Below are positions 53,966 through 62,312 of a DNA stretch of 64,000 nucleotides, piece by piece; the first letter of the stretch is position 1; the number at the start of each line of letters is the position of its first letter. Location: assembly GCA_963814985.1 (NCBI GenBank), contig CAWFFV010000054.1, positions 62,001 through 126,000 of the forward strand, read 5' to 3'. Origin of the DNA: CAWFFV01 sp963814985 (GTDB lineage: Bacteria > Chloroflexota > Ktedonobacteria > Ktedonobacterales > Ktedonobacteraceae). Made by a program: the position numbers and the translations under genes. The notes under the pieces were generated by a model that did not search any database, was not told where the DNA came from, and saw only the letters and a list, made by a program, of their open reading frames with translations.

Positions 53966-55117
53966 CTACATCCCCAGACCCCGGAGTTTCTCGATAATCC
54001 CAGGGAGAGCAGAGACAACGGTATCTATGTGGTCTTCGGTGTTCGCTTTACCCAATGTCAGGCGCAAACTTCCATGTGACCATTCAGGCGGTAGCCCCAT
54101 GGCAACCAGGACATGCGATGGATCGACCGAACCAGAGCTACATGCAGATCCAGTAGAGGCTGCCACACCAAGCAGATCAAGATTCAGCAGGATTGATTCA
54201 CCTTCGACCCCCTGAAAGCAGAAGCTGGCATTGTTGGGTAAGCGATCAGTCGGGTGACCAGTCAGTTGGCTCCCTGGTATAGCCAAGATTCCCTCTATCA
54301 GACGATCTCGCAATGCTTTCAGACGGGGTGCGACCTCAGATAACTCTGCTTGCGCTAAGTGCAGAGCGGTGGCAGTTCCTACAATACCGGCAACATTTTC
54401 AGTGCCAGCACGCCGACCACGCTCTTGCGAACCACCCTGAAGTTGTGGCAAGATACGCATACCCTGACGCACATAGAGAATCCCCATACCTTTTGGCCCA
54501 TAGAACTTGTGGGCAGAAAGCGAGAGGAGATCAACATTGAGAGCTATGACATCAATTGGCAGGGTGCTTGCTACCTGTACAGCATCAACATGGAAAGGTA
54601 TCTTCTTCGCGCGGCAGATACGCCCGATCTCGGCTATTGGCTCAATGGTGCCAATCTCGTTATTCGCATACATGATGGAGACAAGCGTTGTCTGATCAGT
54701 GATAGCACGGCCAACATCATCGGGATCAATGCACCCATATTCGTCAACAGGCAAATACGTTGTTTTGAAACCAAAGCGTTCCAGATACTGGCAGGTATGC
54801 AATACCGCATGGTGCTCGATTGACGAAGTAATAAGGTGGTTCCCCTTTTTCTGTGAAGCAAAAGCCATGCCTTTAATTGCCAGATTATCACTCTCGGAAC
54901 CACAGCCAACAAAGGCAATTTCGGTAGGGCGACAATGGATGATCTGAGCCACCTGTTCACGAGAACGATCAATGGCTTGCATTGCATGACGACCTAACGT
55001 ATAGATGCTGCTGGCATTGCCGTACTCGGTAGTGAGATAGGGAATCATCACTTCCAGGACGCGTGGGTCAAGGGCGGTTGTAGCTGCATGATCAAGATAA
55101 ATAGTTCTTTCTGGCAT
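53966..55117 (-). CDS. Cysteine desulfurase (NifS/IscS-like)
   Basis: A 383-residue PLP enzyme. It starts Y-L-D-H-A-A-T-T, has the PLP lysine in S-L-S-A-H-K-F-Y-G-P-K-G near residue 203, and the active cysteine in S-T-G-S-A-C-S-S-G near residue 325. It frees sulfur from cysteine as a persulfide. It starts 34 bp downstream of larE on the same strand, so the pair may handle sulfur transfer together. The subtype (NifS or IscS) is not resolved. Confidence 0.92.
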   Translation of the reverse strand: MPERTIYLDHAATTALDPRVLEVMIPYLTTEYGNASSIYTLGRHAMQAIDRSREQVAQIIHCRPTEIAFVGCGSESDNLAIKGMAFASQKKGNHLITSSIEHHAVLHTCQYLERFGFKTTYLPVDEYGCIDPDDVGRAITDQTTLVSIMYANNEIGTIEPIAEIGRICRAKKIPFHVDAVQVASTLPIDVIALNVDLLSLSAHKFYGPKGMGILYVRQGMRILPQLQGGSQERGRRAGTENVAGIVGTATALHLAQAELSEVAPRLKALRDRLIEGILAIPGSQLTGHPTDRLPNNASFCFQGVEGESILLNLDLLGVAASTGSACSSGSVDPSHVLVAMGLPPEWSHGSLRLTLGKANTEDHIDTVVSALPGIIEKLRGLGM

Positions 55118-55151
55118 AGTATCTTAATTCCTGAATTCTCGAAACTGGGGT

Positions 55152-56024
55152 TCAAAGGGATTTCTTCTTCTTAAAAAATCCTTCGTTCATACTTCCGGTG
55201 CGGTACCCTGAGAGATCGACCGTCACATATAAATAGCCTATTTTGCGCAGACCATCAGTTACCATACGACTCATCTCTTCTTCGACAAGGCGAGGTATTT
55301 CTGAGCGCTCTACTTCAATACGTGCAATGGTATCATGATGGCGCACACGCAATTGTCGAAAACCCAATTCACGAAGTAACTTTTCTGCTTGATAGATCTT
55401 TTGCAGTGATGCCACATCGACTTTGCTCCCATAGGGGATACGTGAAGAGAAACAGGCCATCGCAGGTTTATCCCACACGGGTACATCGAGCACACGCGCC
55501 ACTGCGCGGATCTCACGTTTACCCATCCCTGCTTCCTTCAGCGGACCACGCACCTGAAATTCACGGGCGGCACGCTGTCCAGGCCGGAAATCACCATCAT
55601 CATCTTTATTGATACCATAGGTAATATAGCGCAGGTTGTATTGCTTTGCCAGAGGTTCTAGTTGCGTAAACAGTTCCGTCTTACAAAAGTAACACCGATT
55701 GAAGTCATTAGTGACATAACGCTCATCTTCCAATTCATGAGTCTCGACGGTAAGCAAAGGAATACCCATCTGCTCAGCAACGGCAATCGCTTCTCGCGTC
55801 TCTTCAGCCGCATAGGCAGGTGAAGAGGCAATCACTCCCATCGCTCGTTCGCCCAGTACATCCCGTGCCACTTTGAGCAGGAGCGCACTATCAACTCCAC
55901 CTGAGTAGGCCACAAGCACCGACTCCATCTCACGCAAAATTGCTTGCAAGCGTTCATATTTCGCTTGCGTCTCGGCATCCAACACTTCAACATTCTCACT
56001 CTTGACGGAGTGGGTATCTAGCAT
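55152..56024 (-). CDS. larE: ATP-dependent sacrificial sulfur transferase LarE
   Basis: A 290-residue PP-loop protein. It has the ATP-pyrophosphatase P-loop A-Y-S-G-G-V-D-S-A near residue 40, C-Y-F-C-K-T-E-L near residue 112, and the sulfur-donor region P-A-M-A-C-F-S-S-R-I-P-Y-G near residue 183. In LarE this Cys gives its own sulfur to build the pincer nickel cofactor of lactate racemase. LarB/LarC partners are not in the window. A sacrificial LarE would not need a desulfurase, so the adjacent cysteine desulfurase is of interest. Confidence 0.87.
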   Translation of the reverse strand: MLDTHSVKSENVEVLDAETQAKYERLQAILREMESVLVAYSGGVDSALLLKVARDVLGERAMGVIASSPAYAAEETREAIAVAEQMGIPLLTVETHELEDERYVTNDFNRCYFCKTELFTQLEPLAKQYNLRYITYGINKDDDGDFRPGQRAAREFQVRGPLKEAGMGKREIRAVARVLDVPVWDKPAMACFSSRIPYGSKVDVASLQKIYQAEKLLRELGFRQLRVRHHDTIARIEVERSEIPRLVEEEMSRMVTDGLRKIGYLYVTVDLSGYRTGSMNEGFFKKKKSL

Positions 56025-56094
56025 TATAGTTTCTCCTGGCTATAAGTCACGTAGTTCTCTAGCAGCTACTCAATTGAGTCTAGACATTGCAATT

Positions 56095-56241
56095 CCCCAG
56101 ATCCCTTTTTCTGGATTCCTCAGCGCCTACGGCGCTTCGCAGGCCGTTTTGTCTGTGTGGTGGAGTTTGCGGCGCAAACTCCACCACACAGACAAAACAG
56201 AGCGAGCCACCTGCGGTGGCGAGGAGACCTGAGGAGTTACC
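56095..56241 (-). repeat. Variable-stem palindromic repeat, copy 7 (reverse)
   Basis: Reverse orientation, central stem 26 bp and perfect (56146-56171 with 56173-56198) around a single G; variable part GTCTGTGTGGTGGAGT. Both small hairpins are intact (AGCGCC-tac-GGCGCT and GCCACC-tgc-GGTGGC). It lies in the divergent spacer between larE and the MobA-like gene. Confidence 0.88.
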
Positions 56242-56347
56242 CTAAACAATACTTACCTGCTATTATAGCATGGGTGATGATCTCTCGTGGCCTATCAATC
56301 TTGAAGCGCCTGCATAACAAGTACCCTATGACGGGAAGGAGATGCAA

Positions 56348-57022
56348 ATGCAAGCATCTACAGCAGCCATCATCCTGGCAGCAGGTAGTTCCAGCCGCAT
56401 GAATGCTGGACGCCACAAATTGCTACTACCACTCGGTGGCCGCTCAGTGCTGGCCCATGTGATCGAGACAACCCTTGCATCGCAGGCCAAACCTATCATT
56501 CTCATCCTGGGATATCAAGCCAACCAGATACGGGCACAGATCGCCAAGTATATCACACATCCAATGCTTACTCTCATCGAGAATCCCAATTACTTACAAG
56601 GAATGAGTACCTCATTACAGATAGGGTTACAGACCCTTATCAGTAACAAAAATCATACACAACGCTCTTCTCATTCTCCAGATAGCGCATTGATTATCCT
56701 CGGCGATCAGCCTCTGGTAACCACACACATCATCGATACATTGATCACCACAAAACACATCACCGGAAAACACATCATTGCACCACTGTATAATGGCAAG
56801 CGAGGACACCCCATGCTTTTTGATGTCAGCCTCTTTACAGAACTGATGGATGTAACAGGCGATGAGGGGGGACGCAGCGTCATTGAACGCCATCGCCAGA
56901 AAATGGCAACAGTTGAGATGGGCGATAGAGTAGCAAATTATGATGTGGATACCTGGGAAACTTATCAACAGGTCATGCAAGAGTGGCAAAGAAAGCAAGA
57001 AAGCGGTCAGGAATTAGAATAA
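56348..57022 (+). CDS. MobA-like nucleotidyltransferase (molybdenum cofactor cytidylyltransferase family)
   Basis: A 224-residue protein with the NTP-transferase motif A-I-I-L-A-A-G-S-S-S-R-M and K-L-L-L-P-L near the start, and G-D-Q-P-L-V near residue 118. The R-G-H-P-M-L segment follows near residue 151. These fit MocA/MobA-type cytidyl- or guanylyltransferases. The start at 56348 is 6 bp behind AAGGAG; the ATG at 56342 is adjacent to that site and less likely. Its stop TAA overlaps the ATG of the TPR gene. Confidence 0.86.
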   Translation: MQASTAAIILAAGSSSRMNAGRHKLLLPLGGRSVLAHVIETTLASQAKPIILILGYQANQIRAQIAKYITHPMLTLIENPNYLQGMSTSLQIGLQTLISNKNHTQRSSHSPDSALIILGDQPLVTTHIIDTLITTKHITGKHIIAPLYNGKRGHPMLFDVSLFTELMDVTGDEGGRSVIERHRQKMATVEMGDRVANYDVDTWETYQQVMQEWQRKQESGQELE

Positions 57023-57405
57023 TGGATATACCAGAACAAACTCAGCGCAAAAAACAGGCCACCTTCTGGCTAGAATATAGCCAGCAGTTGTCAACAGCGA
57101 TTCGTTATGTCGAGGCATTGCGAGCAGCAGAGCGTGCAGTGGCATTAGATGAAACAAGCAGCGAGGCACGCTATGTCAAGGGAACATGCCTGGCAATGCT
57201 GGCATGCTACGACGAGGCTTTAGCAGATTTTGAACAGGCATTGACACTGGATACACTATATGTGCCTGCCTGGGATGGGAAAGCATGGGTATTGGGCATT
57301 ATGGGGAAGAAAGAAGAAGCCCTGGCGGCAATTCACAGAGCATTGGAGCTTGATCCAGAGTATTTTGAGGCACAGAAGCGTAAAAAGCGGTTGGAAGCAA
57401 TCTGA
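57022..57405 (+). CDS. Tetratricopeptide repeat protein
   Basis: A 127-residue protein made of about three TPR units, with A-L-R-A-A-E-R-A-V-A-L-D, A-C-Y-D-E-A-L-A-D-F-E-Q-A-L-T-L-D and K-K-E-E-A-L-A-A-I-H-R-A-L-E-L-D-P. TPRs mediate protein contacts. It starts within the stop codon of the MobA-like gene (TAATG), so the two are translationally coupled. Partner unknown. Confidence 0.85.
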   Translation: MDIPEQTQRKKQATFWLEYSQQLSTAIRYVEALRAAERAVALDETSSEARYVKGTCLAMLACYDEALADFEQALTLDTLYVPAWDGKAWVLGIMGKKEEALAAIHRALELDPEYFEAQKRKKRLEAI

Positions 57406-57433
57406 AACTCGCCCATCATTGATGTGGGCGAGT
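57406..57433. terminator. Bidirectional terminator between TPR gene and tmk
   Basis: AACTCGCCCA / TGGGCGAGTT, a 10-bp perfect stem with an 8-nt loop, begins right after the TPR stop and overlaps the 3' end of tmk, which runs the other way. Confidence 0.7.
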
Positions 57434-58078
57434 TCCAGATACTAATATCTCCACCAGCGCAACAATCTCCCGATGAATCTGCTCTGGCGACTGCGAGGCA
57501 TCTATCACTTTGATACGATCAGGGTGTGCATGAGCGATAGACAAAAATGCCTGTCGCAAGCTTTGATGAAACGGTTCCGCTTCCACATCGAAGCGACTCT
57601 GTTGCTCACGCAAGCCACTCTGATCCAGAGCAACATTTGTACGCATGTGTACATAGGCAGGATTGAGATCGAGCAAGATAGTGAGATCAGGCACATACCC
57701 CTGGGTTGCTAACAATGAGAGTTGCTCTACACGTTCTGCACCGACACCGCGCGTAACACCTTGATAAGCAATACTGGAATCGAGGCAGCGATCAGTGATG
57801 ACAAGTGTACCAGCAGCGAGAGCTGGCAGTATTACCGTAGCAAAGTGCTGTGCGCGGTCAGCTTGAAATAAAAAGGCTTCCGCCAGAGGCATAATTGACA
57901 GTTCAGGACGATTAAACAGCAGCCGACGTATCTCTATACCGAGCGACGTTCCCCCTGGCTCGCGTGTACGTATATAGGGCACCTCCTGTGCCACCAGCCA
58001 GCGCTCCAGCAACTCCATCTGTGTCGTTTTACCTGCACCATCAAGTCCTTCAAACGAGATAAGACATCCTCTGCTCAC
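57416..58078 (-). CDS. tmk: Thymidylate kinase
   Basis: A 220-residue dTMP kinase. The P-loop is F-E-G-L-D-G-A-G-K-T-T-Q near residue 8, followed by R-E-P-G-G-T near residue 39, and the D-R-x motif as T-D-R-C-L-D-S-S-I-A-Y-Q-G near residue 93 (Cys where Tyr or Phe is usual). It phosphorylates dTMP to dTDP. Its start overlaps the stop of dcd by 4 bp, so the two form a dNTP-supply unit. Confidence 0.95.
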   Translation of the reverse strand: MSRGCLISFEGLDGAGKTTQMELLERWLVAQEVPYIRTREPGGTSLGIEIRRLLFNRPELSIMPLAEAFLFQADRAQHFATVILPALAAGTLVITDRCLDSSIAYQGVTRGVGAERVEQLSLLATQGYVPDLTILLDLNPAYVHMRTNVALDQSGLREQQSRFDVEAEPFHQSLRQAFLSIAHAHPDRIKVIDASQSPEQIHREIVALVEILVSGTRPHQ

Positions 58079-58674
58079 ACCTGACTTCCCCTATCAGAAC
58101 GATACACATCATAATCCCAATCAAATTGCGGCTTGGGCAGCATATCCTCTGGCGTCCATTGCTGATCCCCTTTGCCATATTTTCCTCGATACTCTTTCAG
58201 CGTTTCACCAACATACTCAAAAGTCAACTGACAAATACGAAAGCCAACAGGAACCAGAATAGTCGTTTGCGTATGATTACTAATTTCCATCGTCCAGCGA
58301 CTGATATAGCCAACATCGCCAACACCAGCACAACGACACACTGACAAGCCTGAACGTGCAACCGTACTACGCGAATACATCTTGGCAAGATAGCCGTTAT
58401 GACCACCGATGATCTCCTGAGTATGAGCCAGTATTGTCGTACCAGGACGAATTGCAATTTTATCGTCTTTGGCCTTACGTGGCTCCCCCCAGTAAAGACG
58501 AATTTCTTCTGGCCTATCCAGGTGCATTACCGCAATATTGGCATCGCCCTGGAAATACCACTTACCGAGACGGCAATCATACGAATTTGTCCCCAACTGG
58601 CGCTGATCAAATGGCTCAATCACAATGTTGCCGCGTTCTATCTCTTCCATAATACGCTTGTCAGATAATAACAT
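58075..58674 (-). CDS. dcd: dCTP deaminase
   Basis: A 199-residue trimeric dUTPase-fold enzyme. It starts M-L-L-S-D-K-R-I, has S-Y-D-C-R-L-G, the catalytic region with Y-S-R-S-T-V-A-R, G-D-V-G-Y-I-S-R-W-T-M-E, and Q-L-T-F-E near the C-terminus. It converts dCTP to dUTP, which feeds dTMP synthesis. Direct coupling to tmk supports this role. Some Dcd proteins are bifunctional and also cleave dUTP; I cannot tell here. Confidence 0.92.
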   Translation of the reverse strand: MLLSDKRIMEEIERGNIVIEPFDQRQLGTNSYDCRLGKWYFQGDANIAVMHLDRPEEIRLYWGEPRKAKDDKIAIRPGTTILAHTQEIIGGHNGYLAKMYSRSTVARSGLSVCRCAGVGDVGYISRWTMEISNHTQTTILVPVGFRICQLTFEYVGETLKEYRGKYGKGDQQWTPEDMLPKPQFDWDYDVYRSDRGSQV

Positions 58675-58764
58675 AAAAATAATATCTCCTCGTTGCTATG
58701 CCTTACGTTGAGACCGTATGAGAGTAACCTGGCCTCTCATAGTGGTACCCAATGTTAAATTATT

Positions 58765-58915
58765 GTAACTCCTCAGGTCTCTTGTTCGGAGTTCTCAGCG
58801 CCAGAGGCGCTTCGCAAGCTGTTTTGCGTAGGTAGCAGGGTTTGCGGCGCAAACCCTGCTACCTACGCAAAACAGAACGAGCCACCGCAGGTGGTGAGCA
58901 GATCTGAGGAGCTAC
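58765..58915 (-). repeat. Variable-stem palindromic repeat, copy 8 (reverse)
   Basis: Reverse orientation, central stem 26 bp and perfect (58821-58846 with 58848-58873) around G; variable part GCGTAGGTAGCAGGGT. Small hairpins are AGCGCC-aga-GGCGCT and CCACC-gca-GGTGG. Outer ends pair (GTAACTCCTCAG with CTGAGGAGCTAC). It lies between dcd and the exonuclease fusion, both on the minus strand. Confidence 0.88.
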
Positions 58916-58960
58916 AAAATATTTACCAATATCAATTTAACACTGGCAATTATAACAAAA

Positions 58961-61051
58961 CTAGACAATATCCTCTGCCCGATCAGTCTCTTCAGTACCC
59001 TTCATATCCACCTGTGCAAACAAAGCGCGAACAGCAGCTATCTCATCCCACATACGTTGTGCCAGAGATTGTGCTTCATCCTCACTGGTCAAAGCATGTT
59101 GCAAGGGGAAGAAAGCACGATCATCACTATGGCGGTGTATCCAACGGCTGATGATATTAATCTGATCCACCTCAGCCTTGCCTATAATACCGGGTGGTTC
59201 CCTCAATGTTGACGCCACAACCAGCAGTTCACGTACCGCTGTGTGTATCGCCTCCAACTCATGGGGAATACAGCGTTGTTGCACTAAACGGCCATGACAA
59301 ATCAGGAAGATTTCGTTACAGCCCTCTTTGGCCGAAGGGTAGACAATAAATAGATTATTGGCTTCAACGGCTCCCGTTATCAGTCGTTGTCCAATAAGCA
59401 GCTCATCGGCGCTTCGAAGAGCATCCCGCAGCCATGCAGCACGTTCAAAGTTCAACTGCTGCGAAGCCTCAAACATCTGATGACGCAAACGGTCAAACAG
59501 ATCTTCACGCTCACCACCCAGAAAAGCACACACCTGCTCGATCATCTTCCGATACTCAGCAGAGTCAATACCACCACGACATGGTCCGCAACAGCGATTC
59601 ATGTGCAAACGCAGACAAGGTTCAGAGGGTTTGGCCTGTGGTGGTAGAGAGCGAGTACAGGTACGCAACGGAAAGATTTTTTGTAGTAGTTCGAGAGTGA
59701 GATCAACCATACGTCGACTACGGAAAGGACCAAAATAACGTGCACCATCGCTGGCTATCTCGCGAGTGGCATAAACACGAGGAAACTCATGCTGTAGATC
59801 AATTTTGATAAATGGATAGAGTTCATAGTTTCGTAGCTGCACGTTGTACGCAGGTTGTAATTCTTTGATCAAGCATGACTCAACGAGCAATGCCTCCAAT
59901 TCAGACCCTAATATGCGTGTTTCAATTTCTTTCACGTTTTGTAAGAGTCCATCCATCTTACGCGTATAACCTAAAGGCTGCGTATAATAGGAAGCGAGGC
60001 GTTCTTTGAGAGACTTGGCCTTCCCAACATAGATAACCACCCCATTAGCATCCTTCATCAAATAAACACCAGGCAGAGCGGGAAATTCGCGTTTCCAGGC
60101 CGAGTCGAGAAAGAGGCTGCCCGTTGGACGGGCAAAGACCACCTCACGAGAGGAAGGCTTGCTATCGGCAGGCCATTGTTTTCCCTGACTAGAGAGGGCA
60201 AGCTGCGTAATATCCCCACTCCAACTCACTGGTAACTGTAAACGACGGCGTAGATGTCCCAGTGTGTGTATACCTTGCAAACGTGCCAGTTCCAGGATGC
60301 GCAGAAAAATGCTGGCAGTTACCTCTGCATCCCCCATAGCCCGGTGACGATTGGTAGCAGGAATCTGCAAATGTGCAGCAACCAGATCCAGCTTGAAACG
60401 CTTTAATCCTGGCAGGAAGCGTCGGGCAAGTGGAATGGTATCAAGTCCATCAGGCGGAAAGATATCTCCCAGTAACTTAGTCTCATACGAAAGAAACCCA
60501 AGATCAAAACTAAGATTGTGTCCAACAAGGACTGTCCCATCGATGAAACGCTGAAAATCTGGAAGTACCATCTGAGCGCCTGGAGCATCCCTCACCATCT
60601 CTGACGTAATACCGGTAAATTGTGCGATAAAGGGGGGAATACGGCGACCAGGATTGATAAGACTCTGGAATGTGTCGATAGTCTTACCACCACGCAAACG
60701 TACACCAGCCAGTTCAATCACACGATCTGGGCCTGGACGCAATCCCGTTGTTTCAGTATCCAGTACGACGAATTCCACCTCGCTGAGCAGTTGTTGCATG
60801 CTACGCCAGGTACTGAGTGACCACAGGAGTTCGCTACCATTTCCAGGCTCACTCGACTCCTCAAAGAGTGAGGAGCTTCGCAACATCTGCCGCAAGAGCT
60901 TCGTCCACAGGGTTTTATTAGCAGTGGTACCTGTAGCCCCAAAAAGATGCTGGATAAGCTGGTCTTCCGATGTGGGTTCTCCCCGGTTTTCCATAAGTTC
61001 GTGGGCACGCCGTAGCAAGGTCCTATGTTGAGGAGCTTCCTCCTGTACCAT
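58961..61051 (-). CDS. DEDDh exonuclease fused to a UvrC-like GIY-YIG nuclease
   Basis: A 696-residue protein. After a roughly 90-residue helical N-terminus, a DnaQ-type 3'-5' exonuclease domain covers about residues 95-265 with F-V-V-L-D-T-E-T-T-G-L (acidic pair), H-N-L-S-F-D and H-R-A-M-G-D-A-E. A GIY-YIG domain follows near residue 325 (P-G-V-Y-L-M-K-D-A-N-G and Y-V-G-K-A-K-S-L-K). Next come a Cys-rich cluster (C-L-R-L-H-M-N-R-C-C-G-P-C) and a UVR-like helix pair. The C-terminal UvrC endonuclease half is missing, as in Cho. It is probably a nuclease for DNA repair. I place the start at 61051, nine bases behind GGGGAG; ATG 61060 and TTG 61081 are further upstream. Confidence 0.88.
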   Translation of the reverse strand: MVQEEAPQHRTLLRRAHELMENRGEPTSEDQLIQHLFGATGTTANKTLWTKLLRQMLRSSSLFEESSEPGNGSELLWSLSTWRSMQQLLSEVEFVVLDTETTGLRPGPDRVIELAGVRLRGGKTIDTFQSLINPGRRIPPFIAQFTGITSEMVRDAPGAQMVLPDFQRFIDGTVLVGHNLSFDLGFLSYETKLLGDIFPPDGLDTIPLARRFLPGLKRFKLDLVAAHLQIPATNRHRAMGDAEVTASIFLRILELARLQGIHTLGHLRRRLQLPVSWSGDITQLALSSQGKQWPADSKPSSREVVFARPTGSLFLDSAWKREFPALPGVYLMKDANGVVIYVGKAKSLKERLASYYTQPLGYTRKMDGLLQNVKEIETRILGSELEALLVESCLIKELQPAYNVQLRNYELYPFIKIDLQHEFPRVYATREIASDGARYFGPFRSRRMVDLTLELLQKIFPLRTCTRSLPPQAKPSEPCLRLHMNRCCGPCRGGIDSAEYRKMIEQVCAFLGGEREDLFDRLRHQMFEASQQLNFERAAWLRDALRSADELLIGQRLITGAVEANNLFIVYPSAKEGCNEIFLICHGRLVQQRCIPHELEAIHTAVRELLVVASTLREPPGIIGKAEVDQINIISRWIHRHSDDRAFFPLQHALTSEDEAQSLAQRMWDEIAAVRALFAQVDMKGTEETDRAEDIV

Positions 61052-61307
61052 CGCAAACATCTCCCCAATAATCAAGCACAAAGAAAGATTAGATCAAGCG
61101 TACGAGAAGAATAGCATGTGCCACGGGGTTTGACAAGAGAAAGGGTAAGATTTTCTACCACGTCTCTCACAAGTCCCTAATGGATTGAGTCTGAGATGGG
61201 TGAAAAACAGACCAGTACATTTCCAAAATTCACGTTTACAACATTGAGCAGAATAAGATATAATTGGATTGGAAAAGTCTTTAAGGTAAAAAGGAACGAG
61301 CTTTTTT
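61052..61307. other. Divergent spacer upstream of the zinc-ribbon gene
   Basis: These 256 bp hold possible starts of the exonuclease fusion (to 61081) and the promoter described at 61235-61264. Nothing else was recognised. Confidence 0.35.
61235..61264 (+). promoter_or_regulatory. Promoter for the zinc-ribbon membrane protein
   Basis: TTTACA at 61235-61240 and a consensus TATAAT at 61259-61264 with an 18-bp spacer, about 44 bp before the start codon. An AAGGAAC ribosome site follows. Confidence 0.65.
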
Positions 61308-62210
61308 ATGGCATTCTGCGGTCAATGCGGTCTTCTATTACCCTCTCAAGCAACAACCTGCCCACGTTGCGGCGCAGAAGTAATCCCTAACTGGGCAGCA
61401 GATGGGCAAGAGCCAGATAACCTCACCGCCATTTCCCTCAGGAACTCTCCACAACAGGGAACAGGATCATCTCTACCACAGCCTGTTCTTCCATCGAGCC
61501 CTATGCAGCCAGCGGGTAGTAGTGACTATAGCCGCAGCACTGAATGGGATCCTGCAACGTCTCCGCCATCAGCCAGCACATTATATCCAGGATATTCTAC
61601 CTCAAGCACCTCGTTTCCTGGCGCTATACCTCCGAATGGAGCTCATTACCCTCCATCCCCAGGTTTTGTACCATCGGCCAACCCAGGCTATCCATCAAAC
61701 CCACCTCTTCCAGCTCGGAAAACCAGCAAGGGAGGGATAGTACTTGCCGTTGTGCTCGTATCATTGCTCATCGTAGCCGCCACGGCATTCCTGGTTTTAC
61801 AACCCACTACAGTGCTGAATATACTCAGAGGGAATATTCAACCAACCTCGACAACACAGGTCACACCAACAACGCCAACGCCAACACCAACACCTGTCCC
61901 CCAGCAACAGGCAAGAGCAGTTGTCGAACAATACTATGCTGACATAAACAAAAAAGATTATCATCCTGCCTATAACTTATGGGTCAACTATCCCCAAGAC
62001 TATGACACTTTTATGCAAGGATTCGCTCATACGGCCCACGATGATATCATGATAGGTGCTATCACAGCACAGAATGATGGCTCTTTCCATATTAACCTCA
62101 CCCTCGTCGCTACAACTGATACAGGGCAACAAAACACCTTCCAGGGATACTATCTTGTCGGACAGCAACCGGACGGTACATGGAAAATTATTACAGCGAT
62201 ACTCCATTGA
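61308..62210 (+). CDS. Zinc-ribbon membrane protein with extracellular domain
   Basis: A 300-residue protein. The first 25 residues form a zinc ribbon (C-G-Q-C-G, then C-P-R-C-G). A long Pro/Ser/Tyr-rich linker follows to about residue 145, then one membrane segment (I-V-L-A-V-V-L-V-S-L-L-I-V-A-A-T-A-F-L-V-L), a Thr/Pro-rich stalk (T-P-T-P-T-P) and a C-terminal roughly 100-residue domain (A-V-V-E-Q-Y-Y-A-D-I-N-K-K-D-Y) resembling DUF4878/NTF2-like modules. The order suggests zinc ribbon inside, globular domain outside. Function is unknown; similar proteins are frequent in Ktedonobacteria. Confidence 0.75.
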   Translation: MAFCGQCGLLLPSQATTCPRCGAEVIPNWAADGQEPDNLTAISLRNSPQQGTGSSLPQPVLPSSPMQPAGSSDYSRSTEWDPATSPPSASTLYPGYSTSSTSFPGAIPPNGAHYPPSPGFVPSANPGYPSNPPLPARKTSKGGIVLAVVLVSLLIVAATAFLVLQPTTVLNILRGNIQPTSTTQVTPTTPTPTPTPVPQQQARAVVEQYYADINKKDYHPAYNLWVNYPQDYDTFMQGFAHTAHDDIMIGAITAQNDGSFHINLTLVATTDTGQQNTFQGYYLVGQQPDGTWKIITAILH

Positions 62211-62312
62211 GATCTGGCATTTTGCCACAGACCACTTCCACACAAAGGGAGAGAGACTAGTACATGAGTTTAAATAATAGTCTGTACAGCGTCTTTTGAG
62301 TTCTCTTTAGGT

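Noticed and set aside
483..58915. The repeat family as a CRISPR array
   Set aside because: Copies are single, kilobases apart, in both orientations, and have no spacer-repeat periodicity; no cas gene is present.
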